NCBI GenBank assembly: GCA_001599815.1 | Contig: BCIA01000004.1 | Location: 2,673,051 to 2,737,050, forward strand | From: Furcasterigmium furcatum | Lineage: Eukaryota > Ascomycota > Sordariomycetes > Glomerellales > Plectosphaerellaceae | Reading direction: 5' to 3' | Length of the DNA stretch: 64,000 nt | In this document: piece by piece, positions 11,920-23,767 of the stretch | Layout of the letters: each line of letters opens with the position of its first letter | Position numbering within the stretch: position 1 is the first letter of the stretch | Notes under the pieces: model-generated | Databases searched by the model: none | What the model was told of the DNA's origin: nothing | What the model saw: only the letters and a program-made list of their open reading frames with translations | Translations under genes and position numbers: made by a program

Positions 11920-12639
11920 ATGCCACGACGAATCCTTCCTTGAGTGCTCCTTCATTGGTTTTTGCTGTTGTTTTACGAATGGAAAATGACTCTCCTATGT
12001 CAATGTATTACATTCCTTTGCTTCTTTCTTCTGTTGTATCAAAGACGGTATGATCTCATGTAACGACGGCATCATCATGTATAGAGGGCTCGGTTGCATA
12101 GCACCTGGTAGATGGCTCATGGATTAGACTGGGTGTTTCAAAACAATTCAGATTGGCTTTCCTTACAAGGAGATGGTACGGCCAGTGACAGTCATGGTAT
12201 AAAAAGACTTCCGGCATAGAATCCGGGCCTGCGTTGATCCAAATCTACCAAGGTGCTTTGCACCTCAACATGTGAGTTGACTTCGACATATGGTTGCACC
12301 ATCGTGAGGAGCAGACTCCGGGGACTCAAGCCCGAAACCCTAGCATGTCTTCTCAGTTCAGTAACCTCAGTAAGAGTTGGCCCGACTCTCAGTGTCAACG
12401 CGCCCTCCACACCGACCCCCCAGCGTCAGGGGCCAGAGGCCGCCGGAGACCGGCGGAAAAGCCGGGACCCACTCTTCGGATATGTGCCCCCACCGCGCCC
12501 GGCGAATACCTTCGAAGGTCACCGTCTGTTCACCTTCAAGAGGCATATCCCGTACCCATCTCAACAGGCGCAAGCGGGCCATTGAACGAGTATTCGACTC
12601 TCGGGACACCCGGTACCTTCGCTTACTTACAAGCTGAAC
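11920..12639. other. Intergenic, coiled-coil gene to SMP-30 gene
   Basis: 720 bases between same-strand genes. The first 300 are AT-richer and fit a 3' untranslated region. Overlapping short frames at 12250-12700 on both strands look like noise. Nothing else is recognisable. Confidence 0.5.
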
Positions 12640-14295
12640 ATGCCTCCGAAACAGCAGAACCAGCGGCGGGAGAGTCCCCAATCACCGTCGAGTGACTCGA
12701 GTCTCGCTATGATCTTCGCGGCTTTGGCGTTGGTACTGGGCCTCATCGTGCCCGCGTGGCTTGGACTTGCACCTTGGTCCAACGACATTATTGAAATTTT
12801 TAGCAAGGCGAAGCCTCTCCCCGCCAAAGCGCAAATTATTGACCCGAAGAGCTTCCTCGTCCTTGACGAGGTCCTGCCCCCGCTGGAGGCCAACGCGACG
12901 ACCGTGAGATGCATTCTTCCCTGGCGAGGTCTCGGACGCTGACCCTCATCAGGAGTTCCTCTGGCCTGGGGTGACCCACGAGTCCCTCACGGAGAGACCG
13001 TTCCATGTCTACGATCCCGAGTTCTACGATGTCATCGGCCCTGACCCGTCCCTGACTCTGATCGCCTCCACGGACGGGAACCCTCTCTTCCATGAAGCCG
13101 TCACATGGTACCCGCCAACCGACGAGATGTTCTTCGCGCAGAACGCCGGCGCCCCTGCTGCGGGCACGGGTCTTGCCAAGTCCGCAGTCATCCAGAAGAT
13201 CTCAATGGCCGATGCCGAGGCGCTCAGGAACGGGACTCTCTCGGCAAAGCAGGTGACGGTGCACACCGTCCCGACCAACCCTCAGGTCATCAACCCCAAC
13301 GGCATGTCAATTCGCTGAACCAAAGACGCTCAAGAGTCGCTAACGTCGCAGTAGGCGCTGCGAATTACAAGGGCCAGTTTATCTTCGCGGGCGAAGGACA
13401 GGGCGATCGCATCCCCTCCGCGCTGTACCTCATGAACCCGAGGGCGCCCTACAACACGACTCGTCGGTGTCCCTGGCCCTCCCCAGAATGCCATGAGTAC
13501 TCGCGATGCTGACATTCCAACCAGTGCTCGTGAACAACTTCTTCGGCAGGCAGTTCAACTCCCTCAACGACGTGGCCATCAACCCCCGCAACAAGGACAT
13601 CTACTTCACTGACACTCTCTACGGGTACTACCAGTACTTCCGGCCCGCGCCAGGCCTGCACAACCAGGTGTACCGCCTGAACCCGAAGACTGGCGCATTG
13701 ACAGTCGTCGCCGACGAGCAGGTGCTGCCGAACGGTGAGTCCCCGTTGCCCTTCCACGATAGGCGATGATATTGACGCGGTCTATAGGCATCACCTTTTC
13801 GCCCGACGGAAGATATGCATATGTGACGGACACTGGTATCAGTCTCGCTCTGTTCGGCATGAACCTGACACAGCCTGCATCGATGTGAGTCCGGGAATAC
13901 GTGCAGGCAGAGAAGAGCATCATGCTGATTCCAGATCAGCTACCGCTACGACGTGAAGGAGGACGGCACATGGGAGAACCGCAAGATCTTCGCGTTTGTC
14001 TCATCGAGGTTACCGGATGGTGAGTTCTTCCCTCAAGTCGGCCGATATTAGTCTGCATGCTGATGCTGATGACCCGGGCGAAGGCGTCCACTGCGACTCC
14101 AAGGGCAACGTGTACGCCGGGTGCGGTGACGGCGTCAACGTGTGGAACCCCTCTGGTAAACTGATCGGAAAGATCTACACCGGCATTGTGGCGGCGAACT
14201 TCCAGTTCGCGGGAGATGGTCGTATGATCATCATGGGAAAGACGAACCTGTTCTATGCGACGCTGGCGGCCAAGGGCACGGAGCACGAGCTGTGA
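12640..14295 (+). CDS. Membrane-anchored SMP-30/lactonohydrolase-like protein
   Basis: Seven exons: 12640-12903, 12953-13301, 13355-13462, 13525-13734, 13788-13884, 13940-14019 and 14084-14295. The protein has a short basic disordered N-terminus, one hydrophobic segment near residues 23-45 (LAMIFAALALVLGLIVPAWL) and then a six-bladed propeller of the SMP-30/gluconolactonase/lactonase group. Recognisable blocks are FFAQNAGAP, FIFAGEGQG, NNFFGRQFNSLNDVAIN, IYFTDT, ITFSPDGRYAYVTDTG and GVHCDSKGNVYAG, which include the conserved metal-binding N/D positions. Fungal relatives hydrolyse lactones; the substrate here is unknown. The intron at 13302-13354 only restores the family motif NPNG-AANYKG if it uses a GC donor (GCATGT). 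The single membrane segment suggests secretory-pathway anchoring with the propeller in the lumen. Confidence 0.85.
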
Positions 14296-14956
14296 GGGGT
14301 CAGTACCTAGCCGAGGAGATCCATGGCTCCATATTTATGTGTTCTTCCCGGAATTGTCTATCCGTGACGTGGATATCAGTGGTTCAGATGCCAGCAGCTT
14401 GGCGGGTCGCGGGACGAAGGACTGTCAGTCAAAAGACGGGAATGCCCAGAGTAGCTCATACGCCACCTGAAGTAACGCTCGCGCCCGCCGCTCGTTCCAA
14501 CAATCACGGAAGCAAATGATCAGTCCACGCTGAGGGGCAGTGCTCGTCGCGAATGATTCCACAGCGGGCAGCAGAAGCAAGGCCACGGTGGTGATGACGA
14601 GCCCAGGCGGCCGTGCGAGACGCGATTGGTGCTGCGAATCGTCGGACCGAGGCAAAAGGGTCACCTTGTAGTGAAACAATCTTGTTTCGAGGCCGCTGTG
14701 AAGGGGGCGGAGATATCAGATGAAACTTGGTGCGGTCGGTCGGAGTTGAGGCTGACGATGGTCGAGCGCCCGTTTCAGAACACCAGATGTCTGGAGTTGG
14801 CAGAGCAGTGACCGCGCATGGACTGGATATGAAGACTCGACAACTCAAAAGAGCCGTGCTTCTCGCAGTCTCAGGGGGAACAACCCGAGGCTCTCTCTCC
14901 TTAGCTTTCTCTCACCAAGAACCAACACACACACTCTCCAACAACAACAAGTCACC
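14296..14956. other. Intergenic, SMP-30 gene to His-rich gene
   Basis: About 660 bases. The last 100 bases hold CT-rich leader sequence and a short CAACAACAACA run before the next ATG. No gene is visible on either strand. Confidence 0.5.
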
Positions 14957-15733
14957 ATGTTCCGCGACAACGAGGACCGGCCGTTCCTGAACAAGGAGCA
15001 GGACATGGACGAGCCTGCGGTCCTGTACCACAGGCGCAAGACGAACAGGATCCTTCCGCCGCTCCTGACGTTCCTCATCACATCGCTGTTCTGGCTCCTC
15101 GTGATGCTCTGGGTGCGCCCGGACTCGCCGCCGCAGAGCCCACCAACCCACGATGAGCACGAGCAGCACTCCCACAAGCCGCTCGCATCAGAGGGCGCCG
15201 AGCACGTCGACCACGACAACATGCACAACAACAAGGACATGCACAACGGCGTCCACGTCCACCCGCCCGAGCCGACCTACGCCCCGCGCCACAACATCAC
15301 CACCAACGCGCGCCTCATCGACTGCGGCAACACGCCCCAGGAGGCGATAGAGAAGAAGTGCACCTACGACATCCTCCTCAACGCGTGGGTTCCGGAGCCG
15401 TGCTTCGAGCAGGACTGGATCGACGAGTACTCGGAGGACATGAGCTGGGGCGCGTACACGGACGAGACCATGTCGGTGCGCCTGACGGTCGAGGAGATGG
15501 GCATGCAGGACCACTACTACACGTCGAAGCGGGACCACGTCAACCACTGCGCGATGATCTGGAAGAAGCAGTTCTGGGTGCTGTTCGAGGAGAAGAGGGC
15601 CATCGACACCATCATGGCGAGCCCCGGGCACACGGATCACTGCGCGCAGTACCTAGTCGATGCGTGGGAGGTGGAGCCGGAGGCGACGACCAAGGTCCAG
15701 GTCGGGTTCGCCAAATGCTGGATCAGGGACTGA
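14957..15733 (+). CDS. Histidine-rich type II membrane protein with two HxxHC motifs
   Basis: Intronless, 258 residues, starting MFRDNEDRPF. A single hydrophobic segment at about 32-53 follows a basic YHRRKTNR stretch, predicting a type II protein with the C-terminus in the lumen or outside. The next segment (about 65-102) has ten histidines in under forty residues. The globular part contains paired cysteines (IDCG, KKC, EPC), then HVNHC at 194-198 and HTDHC at 225-229. Two HxxHC motifs after a single membrane anchor are the signature of UstYa-like (DUF3328) oxidase-type proteins. The intervening sequence differs from those I know, so membership is not certain. Metal binding is strongly suggested; a copper-dependent oxidation role is inference. 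No RiPP precursor was found next to it. Confidence 0.8.
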   Translation: MFRDNEDRPFLNKEQDMDEPAVLYHRRKTNRILPPLLTFLITSLFWLLVMLWVRPDSPPQSPPTHDEHEQHSHKPLASEGAEHVDHDNMHNNKDMHNGVHVHPPEPTYAPRHNITTNARLIDCGNTPQEAIEKKCTYDILLNAWVPEPCFEQDWIDEYSEDMSWGAYTDETMSVRLTVEEMGMQDHYYTSKRDHVNHCAMIWKKQFWVLFEEKRAIDTIMASPGHTDHCAQYLVDAWEVEPEATTKVQVGFAKCWIRD

Positions 15734-16127
15734 GGATGATTATTATGACGGGAGGAGTATGATTTCGAGCGAGAACAGGTTGAGAGGAGAATCAATCCGA
15801 TTTGGTGTTTCACCAGCGAGTACCATGAAGTTCTTGGCACGAAGTGCTTAGTCATCTCACCTCCGGTGCTCCAGACGCGTCAGTGAGAGGAGAATGAGGT
15901 CTCGTGAAGCACTGCCGCTGGGCCAGGCCACCATGAGCTGAACTTGGAACGACACAGGCAGCAACAAGAGCCTCCTCAGGCGCCTATTCATGCCGTTGAT
16001 TCTTCGAGTGGAAAGCATGTTTCTGTTTCGACTCCAGGCCTCTTTCCACCTTCCAACTTCTCTCGCCGGGAGACCACGGCATCTCGACGCGATCCCCTGA
16101 GACGGTGTACAACTCACATGAGCCACG
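15734..16127. other. Intergenic, His-rich gene to dim-5
   Basis: 394 bases. The frame that runs upstream of the methyltransferase from 15944 is open by chance. The true start at 16128 is chosen because it opens an exon that matches the family's N-terminus. Confidence 0.5.
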
Positions 16128-17235
16128 ATGGAGGAGGCTACCAAGCGTCACTTCTTTCATCATGGGCCGGGCCAGAGCCAGACGGCAGTACGTTTCATCA
16201 AATCACCTGTGGCGGCAACCTGACTGACGCGAGACAGGCCATGCGCCGTGAGAAGAACAACTGCCACTGGTGCCAGCTCCGGGCTCTGCCCACATCGGAG
16301 ACATACCCCGTCACGATAGTCAACCAAGTAGACGACGCCACCCTCCCGCAAAACTTCCGCTTCCTGGAAAACTCGGTCCAAGGACGCGGCGTCCGAGCAG
16401 CCGAGGCTAGCTTCCGCTCTGGCTGCGACTGCGCCGACGACGAGGACTGCCAGTACGAGGGATGCCTTTGCCTCCAAGATCAGGACGACAGCGATGGCGA
16501 GGACGACAACGGGCGGACGAAGCTCTATCGGTACCATATGCACGGCAGCAAAGCCGGCCTGCTGCGGAGCAAGTTCCTGGCGTCCCAGGCGCCCATCTAC
16601 GAGTGCCACGACGGATGCAACTGCACTGAGTCGTGCCCGAACCGCGTCGTCGAGAGGGGCCGCAAGGTCCCGCTCCAGATCTTCCGCACCAAGAACACCG
16701 GATGGGGTGAGTTTCTTGTGTCCCTACGAGGCGCCTATAAGAAACTGACTGAAGGCCACCAGGTGTGCGCGCCCTCGCAGACGTCAAGGCCGGCCAGTTC
16801 GTCGACAAGTACGTCGGCGAGATCATCACGCCCGAGGAGGCCCAGCGCCGCCGCGACGCCTCGGACATGGCGCAACGAAAGGACGTGTACCTCTTCGCGC
16901 TCGACAAGTTCACGGATGCCGAATCGGCGGACGACAGGCTGCGCGGGCCACCGCTCGAGGTCGACGGCGAGTTCATGTCGGGGCCGACCCGGTTCATCAA
17001 CCACTCGTGCGACCCGAACCTCAAGATCTTCGCGCGCGTGGGCGATCACGCAGACAAGCATCTACATGATATCGCCATGTTTGCTATCAAGGATATCGCG
17101 AGGGGGGAGGAGCTTAACTTTGACTATGTCAGCGGCATGACGAACGAGGAGGACGACTGGAAGGACGAGTCGAAGCAGGGGAGCATGACTAAGTGTCTGT
17201 GCAAGAGCGAGAACTGCAGGGGGTTCTTGTGGTAG
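16128..17235 (+). CDS. dim-5: Histone H3-K9 methyltransferase, DIM-5/Clr4 type
   Basis: SET-domain enzyme that trimethylates H3K9 to set up heterochromatin and, in Neurospora, DNA methylation. Exons 16128-16187, 16238-16706 and 16763-17235 give 333 residues, close to the known DIM-5 length. The start MEEATKRHFFHHG was chosen because it aligns with the DIM-5 N-terminus and splices in phase to NNCHWCQLRALP. Pre-SET cysteines: CDCADDEDC, then ECHDGCNCTESCPNRVV. The SET core shows GWGVRAL, GEIITPEEA, RFINHSCDPN (cofactor and catalytic pocket) and ELNFDYV. The post-SET zinc site is CLCKSENCRGFLW at the very C-terminus. All residues needed for activity appear intact. The genome therefore probably has H3K9me3 heterochromatin; HP1 and DNA methyltransferase genes are not in this window. 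Confidence 0.96.
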
Positions 17236-18059
17236 TCCCGGCTGTTTCGACGTCCACCTGTCGAGGCCATTTTGTATGTATGTTGAAGAACGTTTGAGCG
17301 AACTCTCGTCAAGTATGCCGAATACGTACACATCTTGTACTCGATAATGCGGCTTGCGAATCCTATTGCGAATCCCCTGCTCCATGACTCGTCGATGCAG
17401 ACCTGGTGCGGAGGTTAAGCGCAGCAGACCAATCACGAGAGCTTAACTGATGGCGTGGCCAATAAGCGTCGCCTTCCCCGTCCCGCCTGCAGGGGTCACC
17501 TACAGTTTGCAGTGGACTACAGGTAGGACGAGGCCTAAACCGGAGGGGCACAGGCCTAGACCCTGGAAGGCGGAGGTGCGAAACGCACCCAAGCTGCACC
17601 TCGCAGCTCCCGTCGCTCCTGCCTCCAACGAGAGACTACTAACATCATTTCCCACGTCGCCGCTTCTTTGATCTGGGCCCCTTCTTGGCCTACTCCTCCT
17701 ACTCTTCTTCTGATTGATCTTCACTCGCCCAGCCTGTTCTCCGACATTCTTGTCTTTCGTCAGTTTGGTCACGGGGAAATACAGGTACTCTTGGGACGCA
17801 TCGTCATCAACGTTCATTCGCGCCACTCGAAGTTACTTTCTCTCGACAGCGTTTCGGGCATCTCCTCCAGGTCCAATTCAGTTACCAACTGCATTCCCTC
17901 TCCCGCGATCAACATATCTACTCGAGCGAAGGAGCATGGCGTCCCGCCTTGACTACTATTCTTAATTGCCATCCTGGCGAATTCGTCACATCGGCTACTG
18001 CTTGCGCCTATCATCTTTATGCGAAGCCCACTGCGCAAGGCTGCGCTCGCTTAGCAACA
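17236..18059. other. Intergenic, dim-5 to UBTD gene
   Basis: 824 bases, with a strong pyrimidine-rich stretch at 17680-17715 that fits a promoter or leader for the downstream gene. No coding frame or RNA gene is recognisable. Confidence 0.5.
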
Positions 18060-19184
18060 ATGGTACGCCCTCACCACCACATGGGGTGTCTTGCTTCTCC
18101 CCGAACCTGTCTCACACCGGGGCCTCGTACATGCCTTGCTGACCTCCTCCCAGGGCTGCTGTTTCTCGCGCCCCAGTGGCCCTAATTCGCCATATCCAGG
18201 CGATCCCAACTCTGCCTCTGCCCGGGCCATCAATCCACAGCCCGCCCAGCAGCGCCCCTCCAACACACCTCCCGAGGCCGTCGTGGCCGCAACCTCCCAA
18301 CCCGTCGTCCGCACCTCCTCCGCCCCGTCGCCTCCCGAGAACGCCATCCCCGTCCAGTCCCGCCGCCGCTCGCGCCGCGAGAACCAGCCCCTCGACCAGC
18401 ACATCAACAAGTCCCTGCGCCGACATGTGTGGACATCCACCAACCGCACCTGGACCCGCGCCACCATCGACCGCGAGCGGACGGACTTCTTCGATACCAG
18501 GGTCACCGGCCGGCCGGAGGTCTGGCAGACCCTCCATGCAGCCCTACAAGTCCTCTGGGACCCTGTAGCCCAAGGCGCAGACGAAGACGGCACCGGCGGC
18601 ATAATCACGGCGCAGGGCTTCATCAACGCCGCGGAGGTCACGCTGCCCACGGGCGACTTGGCACAAGGTGCATACGATGCATTGGGCAACTATTATCCCC
18701 TCCCCGAATGGGTCGTCGCGGACCCAGACAATCTGGAAGAGGGAGACGATGACGAGGGCACGCAAGGCGGCCGCAGCGGGGGAGACGCCAAGGAGGACGA
18801 TCTCGCCATTGTGGATGAAGATACGGAGGAGCTCGACGAAGAAGCGTCTAGGCGGCGCGAGGAGAAGGGCAAGGCTGTCGTTGACGTGAAGGACCTGATG
18901 CCCGTCCAGGCCCGACTGAGCGAGACATCGCAAGACGTCACGGTGAATATCGGCAAGGAGGATGCTGTTCGCGTCCTCGCGCGGAAAGTCCAGGAGGACT
19001 CTGGGGTACGTTCCTCTCCGGACTGGCTTGACTGATTGCCGTACTGACATGCAGCAAACAGCTTCCATCCAACAAGAAGGTCCGCATTGCTTACATGGGC
19101 AAGATCCTGAAGGAGAATGCGACCTTGATCGACGCCGGCTGGAAGCCCGGGCATGTCGTCAATGCCTTGGTGTTTAATAAGTAA
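18060..19184 (+). CDS. UBTD/DC-UbP-type ubiquitin-like domain protein
   Basis: Three exons: the bare ATG (18060-18062), 18154-19005 and 19062-19184, giving 325 residues. The first exon contributes only the start codon, and splicing produces MGCCFSR, a textbook N-myristoylation plus palmitoylation signal. Next comes a Pro/Ser-rich linker, then the UBTD N-terminal domain (LRRHVWTSTNRTWTRATIDRE, FFDTRVTGRPEVWQTLHAAL, VTLPTGDLAQGAYDALGNYYPLP), an acidic stretch, and a C-terminal ubiquitin-like fold (SQDVTVNIGKEDAVRVLA, KVRIAYMGKILKENATLIDAGW). Animal UBTD1/2 bind E2 enzymes and bridge ubiquitination machinery; the fungal role is less defined. Membrane attachment would localise that activity. Convergent with beta-COP. 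The next in-frame ATG would lose the acylation signal, so the tiny first exon is well supported. Confidence 0.88.
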
Positions 19185-20009
19185 TCGCCAGCATTGCTGT
19201 CGGCCCGTGCTTCATTGCATCATGTGTGTTCGGCAGCGGCACCGATGCAGGGTCCCTCCCGGAGCTTCTCAGACGGCACGGCACGTCCAGCCCCAGCCTC
19301 GTTGGCCTGCGACATGCTCATCTGGGCGCTGACTATCCCCTCTTCGACCTCAACTTCAACCCATATGGAATCGCCTGGACGCGATATTCCTCCAACACCA
19401 CTGATCTCCGGCCACACAGCGCCACACACCCCACCTCTCTATACGATTTCCGGACCTCCGAGAGTCCTCTTTCCCAGCGTGCGCTATACGACTGCCTTTC
19501 TTTTTCTTTCTTTCCTCGTGTCTTCCTGCAAAAATGATACCATAAGCGGCTCCTCGGCGGATGTTGGATACTATCAATGTCAGGAGCATGTTTCTATGTC
19601 TCCTTCGGGCCCCGGAGGGAAGGGCAAATGTCCCATAATCAGCGATTCATAGCACATTACAAAACAAACTGGAACGCCGCGTGGCCGCGGCTTCTGGCTG
19701 TGCCCCAGACAGACGATGCAGAATCCCTGTGACAGTCCTACGCATGTGGGAAGTATGGCCAGCGGTGATCTTGCAAAAAAAGTCATGTCGATATTCTACC
19801 TATAGACGCTGACGCCGAGTTCCGACAGCCACACACCCCTACTTGCACTTTTTGGCTCTGAACACCGCCCGCGTTGGAACCGCATCTAATGCCCCGGCCG
19901 CGTACTAGATCACATCTCCCTTTCGTGAGGCTCGTCAACGCTTCTTCCTTCCTCCGCCTCGCATTAATCCGGCGCGCTTTTTTGTCGTTCTTGCTTCTAC
20001 TCACCGCCC
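19185..20009. other. Convergent intergenic, UBTD to beta-COP
   Basis: 825 bases between two 3' ends. A T/C-rich tract lies at about 19490-19515. The reading frame on the minus strand that extends into 19783 is a run-on of the beta-COP frame past its last splice site, not a longer protein. Confidence 0.5.
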
Positions 20010-23000
20010 CTACGCGGCGACGCCGATCTTGTTGATGCCCTTGAGCGAGCCCAGGCTGAGGGCCAGGCCCTGCGAGCGGCTTCTTATCCTGACGAAGCCG
20101 GTGATCGGGCCGTCGTCGCCCTCCTTCTCGATGCTCAGGTTGGCAAGGGCGTCCTCGCCTGCGGGAGGTCAGTGTCATGCTAATAACGAGTGCGAGGGTG
20201 AGGGATCTCTTACCAAACACGCTGCGGGCGTACAGGTTCGCGCTGAGGAACTGGCAGTCGCCCTTGAGACTGGCCTCGGGGGTGAGGCAGTTCATGTTGG
20301 TCGCGGCCATGAGCTTGTCGAGGAACTCGCGCAGGGTCTTGGCCTTGGAGTTGATGTTGACCTTGTTCTCCCACTCGAACTCGGTCCACATGGTGCGGAA
20401 CTGGGTCTCGGTGCACGTCGCGGGCTGGATGTAGTCCATGATGTCGACGTGCACGTCGTTGAGGATGACGACGTTGGTGTCCGTCGAGTGGGCGCCGTCG
20501 TACACGACGTTGCCGAAGATGACGCCCGTGTCCGTTGACGACACCTTGATCGTGCACTGCACGTTGTGGAAGTCGTGGGGGGCGAGGTTCTGCGTTGTCG
20601 GCCTCTCCACGACCTTCAGGTCCCCAAGCGTCGCGAACTCGACCGACAGGTTCTGCAGGGTCTCCGTCGTCTGGTTGACGAGGAGCACGTCGAGGACAAT
20701 GTCGAACTGGTGCACCTTGACGTAGGCTTCTGCGTATACCGGGTCAGAGAAACCGGTAAGCTGCACCACCCTGCTGAGCTTGGACGAGAGATCTTCCGCG
20801 CCCGCCTCGCCTCCCGTCGCCTTCTCGAGGTCGACGTTGATCTCGTCGATGCCATCGGTGGCGTTCTTCTTCGACAGCTGTCGGATCTGCACAACGTCGT
20901 CGACCTGGATGGCCGTCTTCGCCTTCTCCACGGCCTCCTTCGCCGCCCGCTTCTTCTCCTCGGCCTGGACCATAGCGCGGAAGGCCTTGCGGGTGTCGTC
21001 CAGGAACACCGTCTCCAGCTGCTTGTGCTGGGAGAACTCGGCGAGGGAGCGCACGCAGGACATGATGCGGTCGACCGAGTCCTCGTCGATAGGCGCCTTG
21101 ACGAACTGAGACTGGCCAACGCGGATGATGGAGATCATGATCAGCATTGCCTCACCCCTGAGCGCGTTGGTGCGGGCAGTATCCGACGAGATCTCCGAGT
21201 GCCTCATGACAAGCTTGACGAGGGTGGAAGAAAGAACAGCGCCCAGGTAGTAGTCGCCGTCCAGGATGAGCTGTCTCAGTGGCGGCTTCTGGGCCGCCTT
21301 GACAGCCTCCAGCTTGGCGGCTGCCGCAGATTCGCTCGTCAGAGCAGTCTCGGTCGCGTATGTGCCGTCCGCAAGGACCTTCCTGGAGCCTGACGGTGCC
21401 GCGGGCTTGGAATGGCCGTTGACCTGCTCCTCCGTCTTCTCCTCGCCGCCGCCCTCAGCGTCCAGCAGGCGCTGTTCCGAGGCAAGGATGGGGATCTCAC
21501 CCAAGCTTGCGCGTATCCTCTTCCAGGCATCCCGCACATCGCTCTCCTCCAGGCTGTATTCGCCAATGATCCACATGATGCCGCGGTACACCTTACCAGC
21601 ACGGACCTCGCTGAGGGTGGCGACGAGCCTCTCGACGATGGGCTTGCGCAGCTTGGGGAACTTCTCCACCACCTCCTTGACAAAGTTGATGACATCGACG
21701 GCCGAGGCGTTGTTAAAGTCGGCAACAAAGTCCATCAGCAGCTCGACGACGCTGGCGGCGACCTCGGAGAACTTGATTGCGCACTGGTGGATCGAGTGGA
21801 TAAGAAGCTGGCGGTACTCGGTGTTCTTCTCGTACTCCTGGTCGACGGTCTTGGAGAGCTCTTTCTTGAGCAACAGGACAACCTCCTCCACGTTCTTGCT
21901 AGAAACCATGTCGAGGGCGAGGCCGAGTGCTTTCCTCCTCACGTCGATATCGGGGCTGGAAAGGACGCGCAGGATCTCCATGACAAGGTCGTCCAGGACT
22001 CCATCGCTCTTCTTTCGGAGCTGGTCGACCCTGTCGAGGACAATAAGCTTGACGTTGTTGTCAGCCTCCTTAATGCTGAGCTCGATGAACTTGGCAGCAG
22101 CCGCCTTGACGGCAACGGGGTTGTTGGTGAGAGCGGTGAGGGAGGAGGCGGCTTCGTAAACGACGGTGGAGGTGTTGGCCTCGAGGAGGTCGAAAATGAG
22201 TCGCAGATATCGTGCCTGTTGCGCGGTCAGTCAATTGGCCGGGACGCTCGCAACAAAAGAACCTACCTTGTTCTGGGAGTTCTGGACGGCATCCTTGCGG
22301 ATGAACTCGAGCTGGACAAGCTGCAACAGCTCCTCTGCGTTAGGGATGCCGTCGAAGACGGAGCTCAGGTACACGAGGGCCCTGTCGTGGTCGATGCTAG
22401 AGAGAGCGGCGAAAGCATTCCTCTTGCAGGTGGCGTCGGTCTCGGTCTCGAGGAAGGCACTGATGAGCTCGGGGGCATCGGGGATGAGGGAGGGGGAGTG
22501 TTGGAAGATGGATGCGACGGCGAACACTGCATTCTTGCGAACGTAGGCGTGGCGGTGCTCGAGGCATTGCCTTGCGGAGGAAAGCAGAGGCTCGATAAGC
22601 TCGGGCTCCCGCAGCTTGGTGAGGAAGCGCAGCGTGTTGCCGCGGATGTACTCGTTGGCGTGCTGGAGGTCATTTCTGATGCCGTTGCTGTGGGAAATGT
22701 CGGTCAGCGTGCGCCCCGCGCGGTGCCGGGGTCGGAATCACTCACCAGACAAGAATCATCTCCTGCTTCAGCTTTCCACTGGAGTCGAGCTTGGGGCAGA
22801 TCTCATAGTAGAAGTAGAGCATCTTCTTGAGGGGCTTCGACTTGGAGGGCATGACGAAGCGGATGATGTGCATCAGCAGCTGGGGCATTGGGTCGCCATT
22901 GAGCATGATGGTGAGGACGCGCTTCATGGTTTCCACCTTGGTCTCATCGGTGCCCTTCTCCAGCTGCGTCTTCAGGTCGGACAGGGACGGGACATCGGCA

Positions 23001-23050
23001 GCATTGTCCTGGTGGACCAAGCTGTAGGCGTGCTCGAGGAAGCCAGACAT
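20010..23050 (-). CDS. sec26: Coatomer subunit beta (beta-COP, Sec26)
   Basis: Large HEAT/adaptin-like subunit of the COPI coat, acting in Golgi-to-ER retrograde vesicle transport. Exons on the minus strand are 23050-22746, 22687-22267, 22215-20214 and 20158-20010; phases fit and give 958 residues, the normal length. The start MSGFLEHAYSLVHQD is followed by adaptin-type helices (QLLMHIIRFVMPSKSKPLKKMLY, LRFLTKLREPELIEPLL, YVRKNAVFAV). The middle has the acidic linker region, and the C-terminal appendage contains QFDIVLDVLLVNQTTETLQNLS, VKVSSTDTGVIFGN-like strands and a final GFVRIRSRSQGLALSLGSLKG block ending in KIGVAA. The gene is intact. Its promoter is shared divergently with mago nashi over 0.7 kb. 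A 472-residue frame on the opposite strand is a shadow of this gene. Confidence 0.96.
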
Positions 23051-23767
23051 TGCGGCGAAGGGGGTGCGGGCAAATGCCGGCGCGGTGTTGGGATGGGTTC
23101 TTATGCGTCGTCGGACGAGTTCACAAGGGAGGGGACCCGAGGATCGAGGTCGAGGTGGGATGCGGCCAGGAGTTGGCCGTGGGGGATCGTGTTATGGTCT
23201 GGTCTGGGGTCGAGGGAAAATCGGTGGGAGAGCTGTCCGCCGGCGTGGCTCTAGTTTCTGAGGTTCAAGGTCAGGCCATGCGTCAGCTTCCAGCACGTCC
23301 AGGAAGCGGCCTCTCGGGAGTTGGTGGTGAGGTGAAGGCGTGGCGTCGTGGGAGGAAAAGGGAGTGCGGTTCGGGGCCGTTGGGCTGTCCCTGCTATAGT
23401 GGTGAGCTTCGTGGACATCTGGCTCCTGGCGGCCTGGCCGCCTGCCCGCTGGAACAGGTGTCACTAAGCGAATGGGGGTAACACGTGATTTACCGGCCCC
23501 TGAGCTCGGGTCGGATTAACTGCGCCAGCCAATGCCGGGACTCGACTTGCCCCGCCAGCGTGGGTTTCCAAGGGGCGCGCTTTCTGAAGCTCGGGCCCCT
23601 TCCGACATTCTGCACCCTGGCAATCCTGACAGACCAAGGCTGAGCGCATCAGATCGATCCCCCAAACCTTTTGTGCCCCCACCACAGCCTTGCAGCTTGG
23701 TCCAAGTCTTCCGCTCGACAACCGATCACGACCGCAGCAGGATACATCCCGGCTGCCACTCGCCACA
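23051..23767. promoter_or_regulatory. Divergent promoter region, beta-COP / mago nashi
   Basis: 717 bases between the two start codons, moderately GC-rich with no TATA element near either gene. Both genes are housekeeping, so a TATA-less bidirectional promoter is expected. Individual factor sites cannot be assigned. Confidence 0.5.

Noticed and set aside
21412..22830. 472-codon frame on the plus strand over beta-COP
   Set aside because: A shadow of the beta-COP exons; sequence is Leu/Gly/Val-rich with no motif, and the minus-strand protein is unambiguous.
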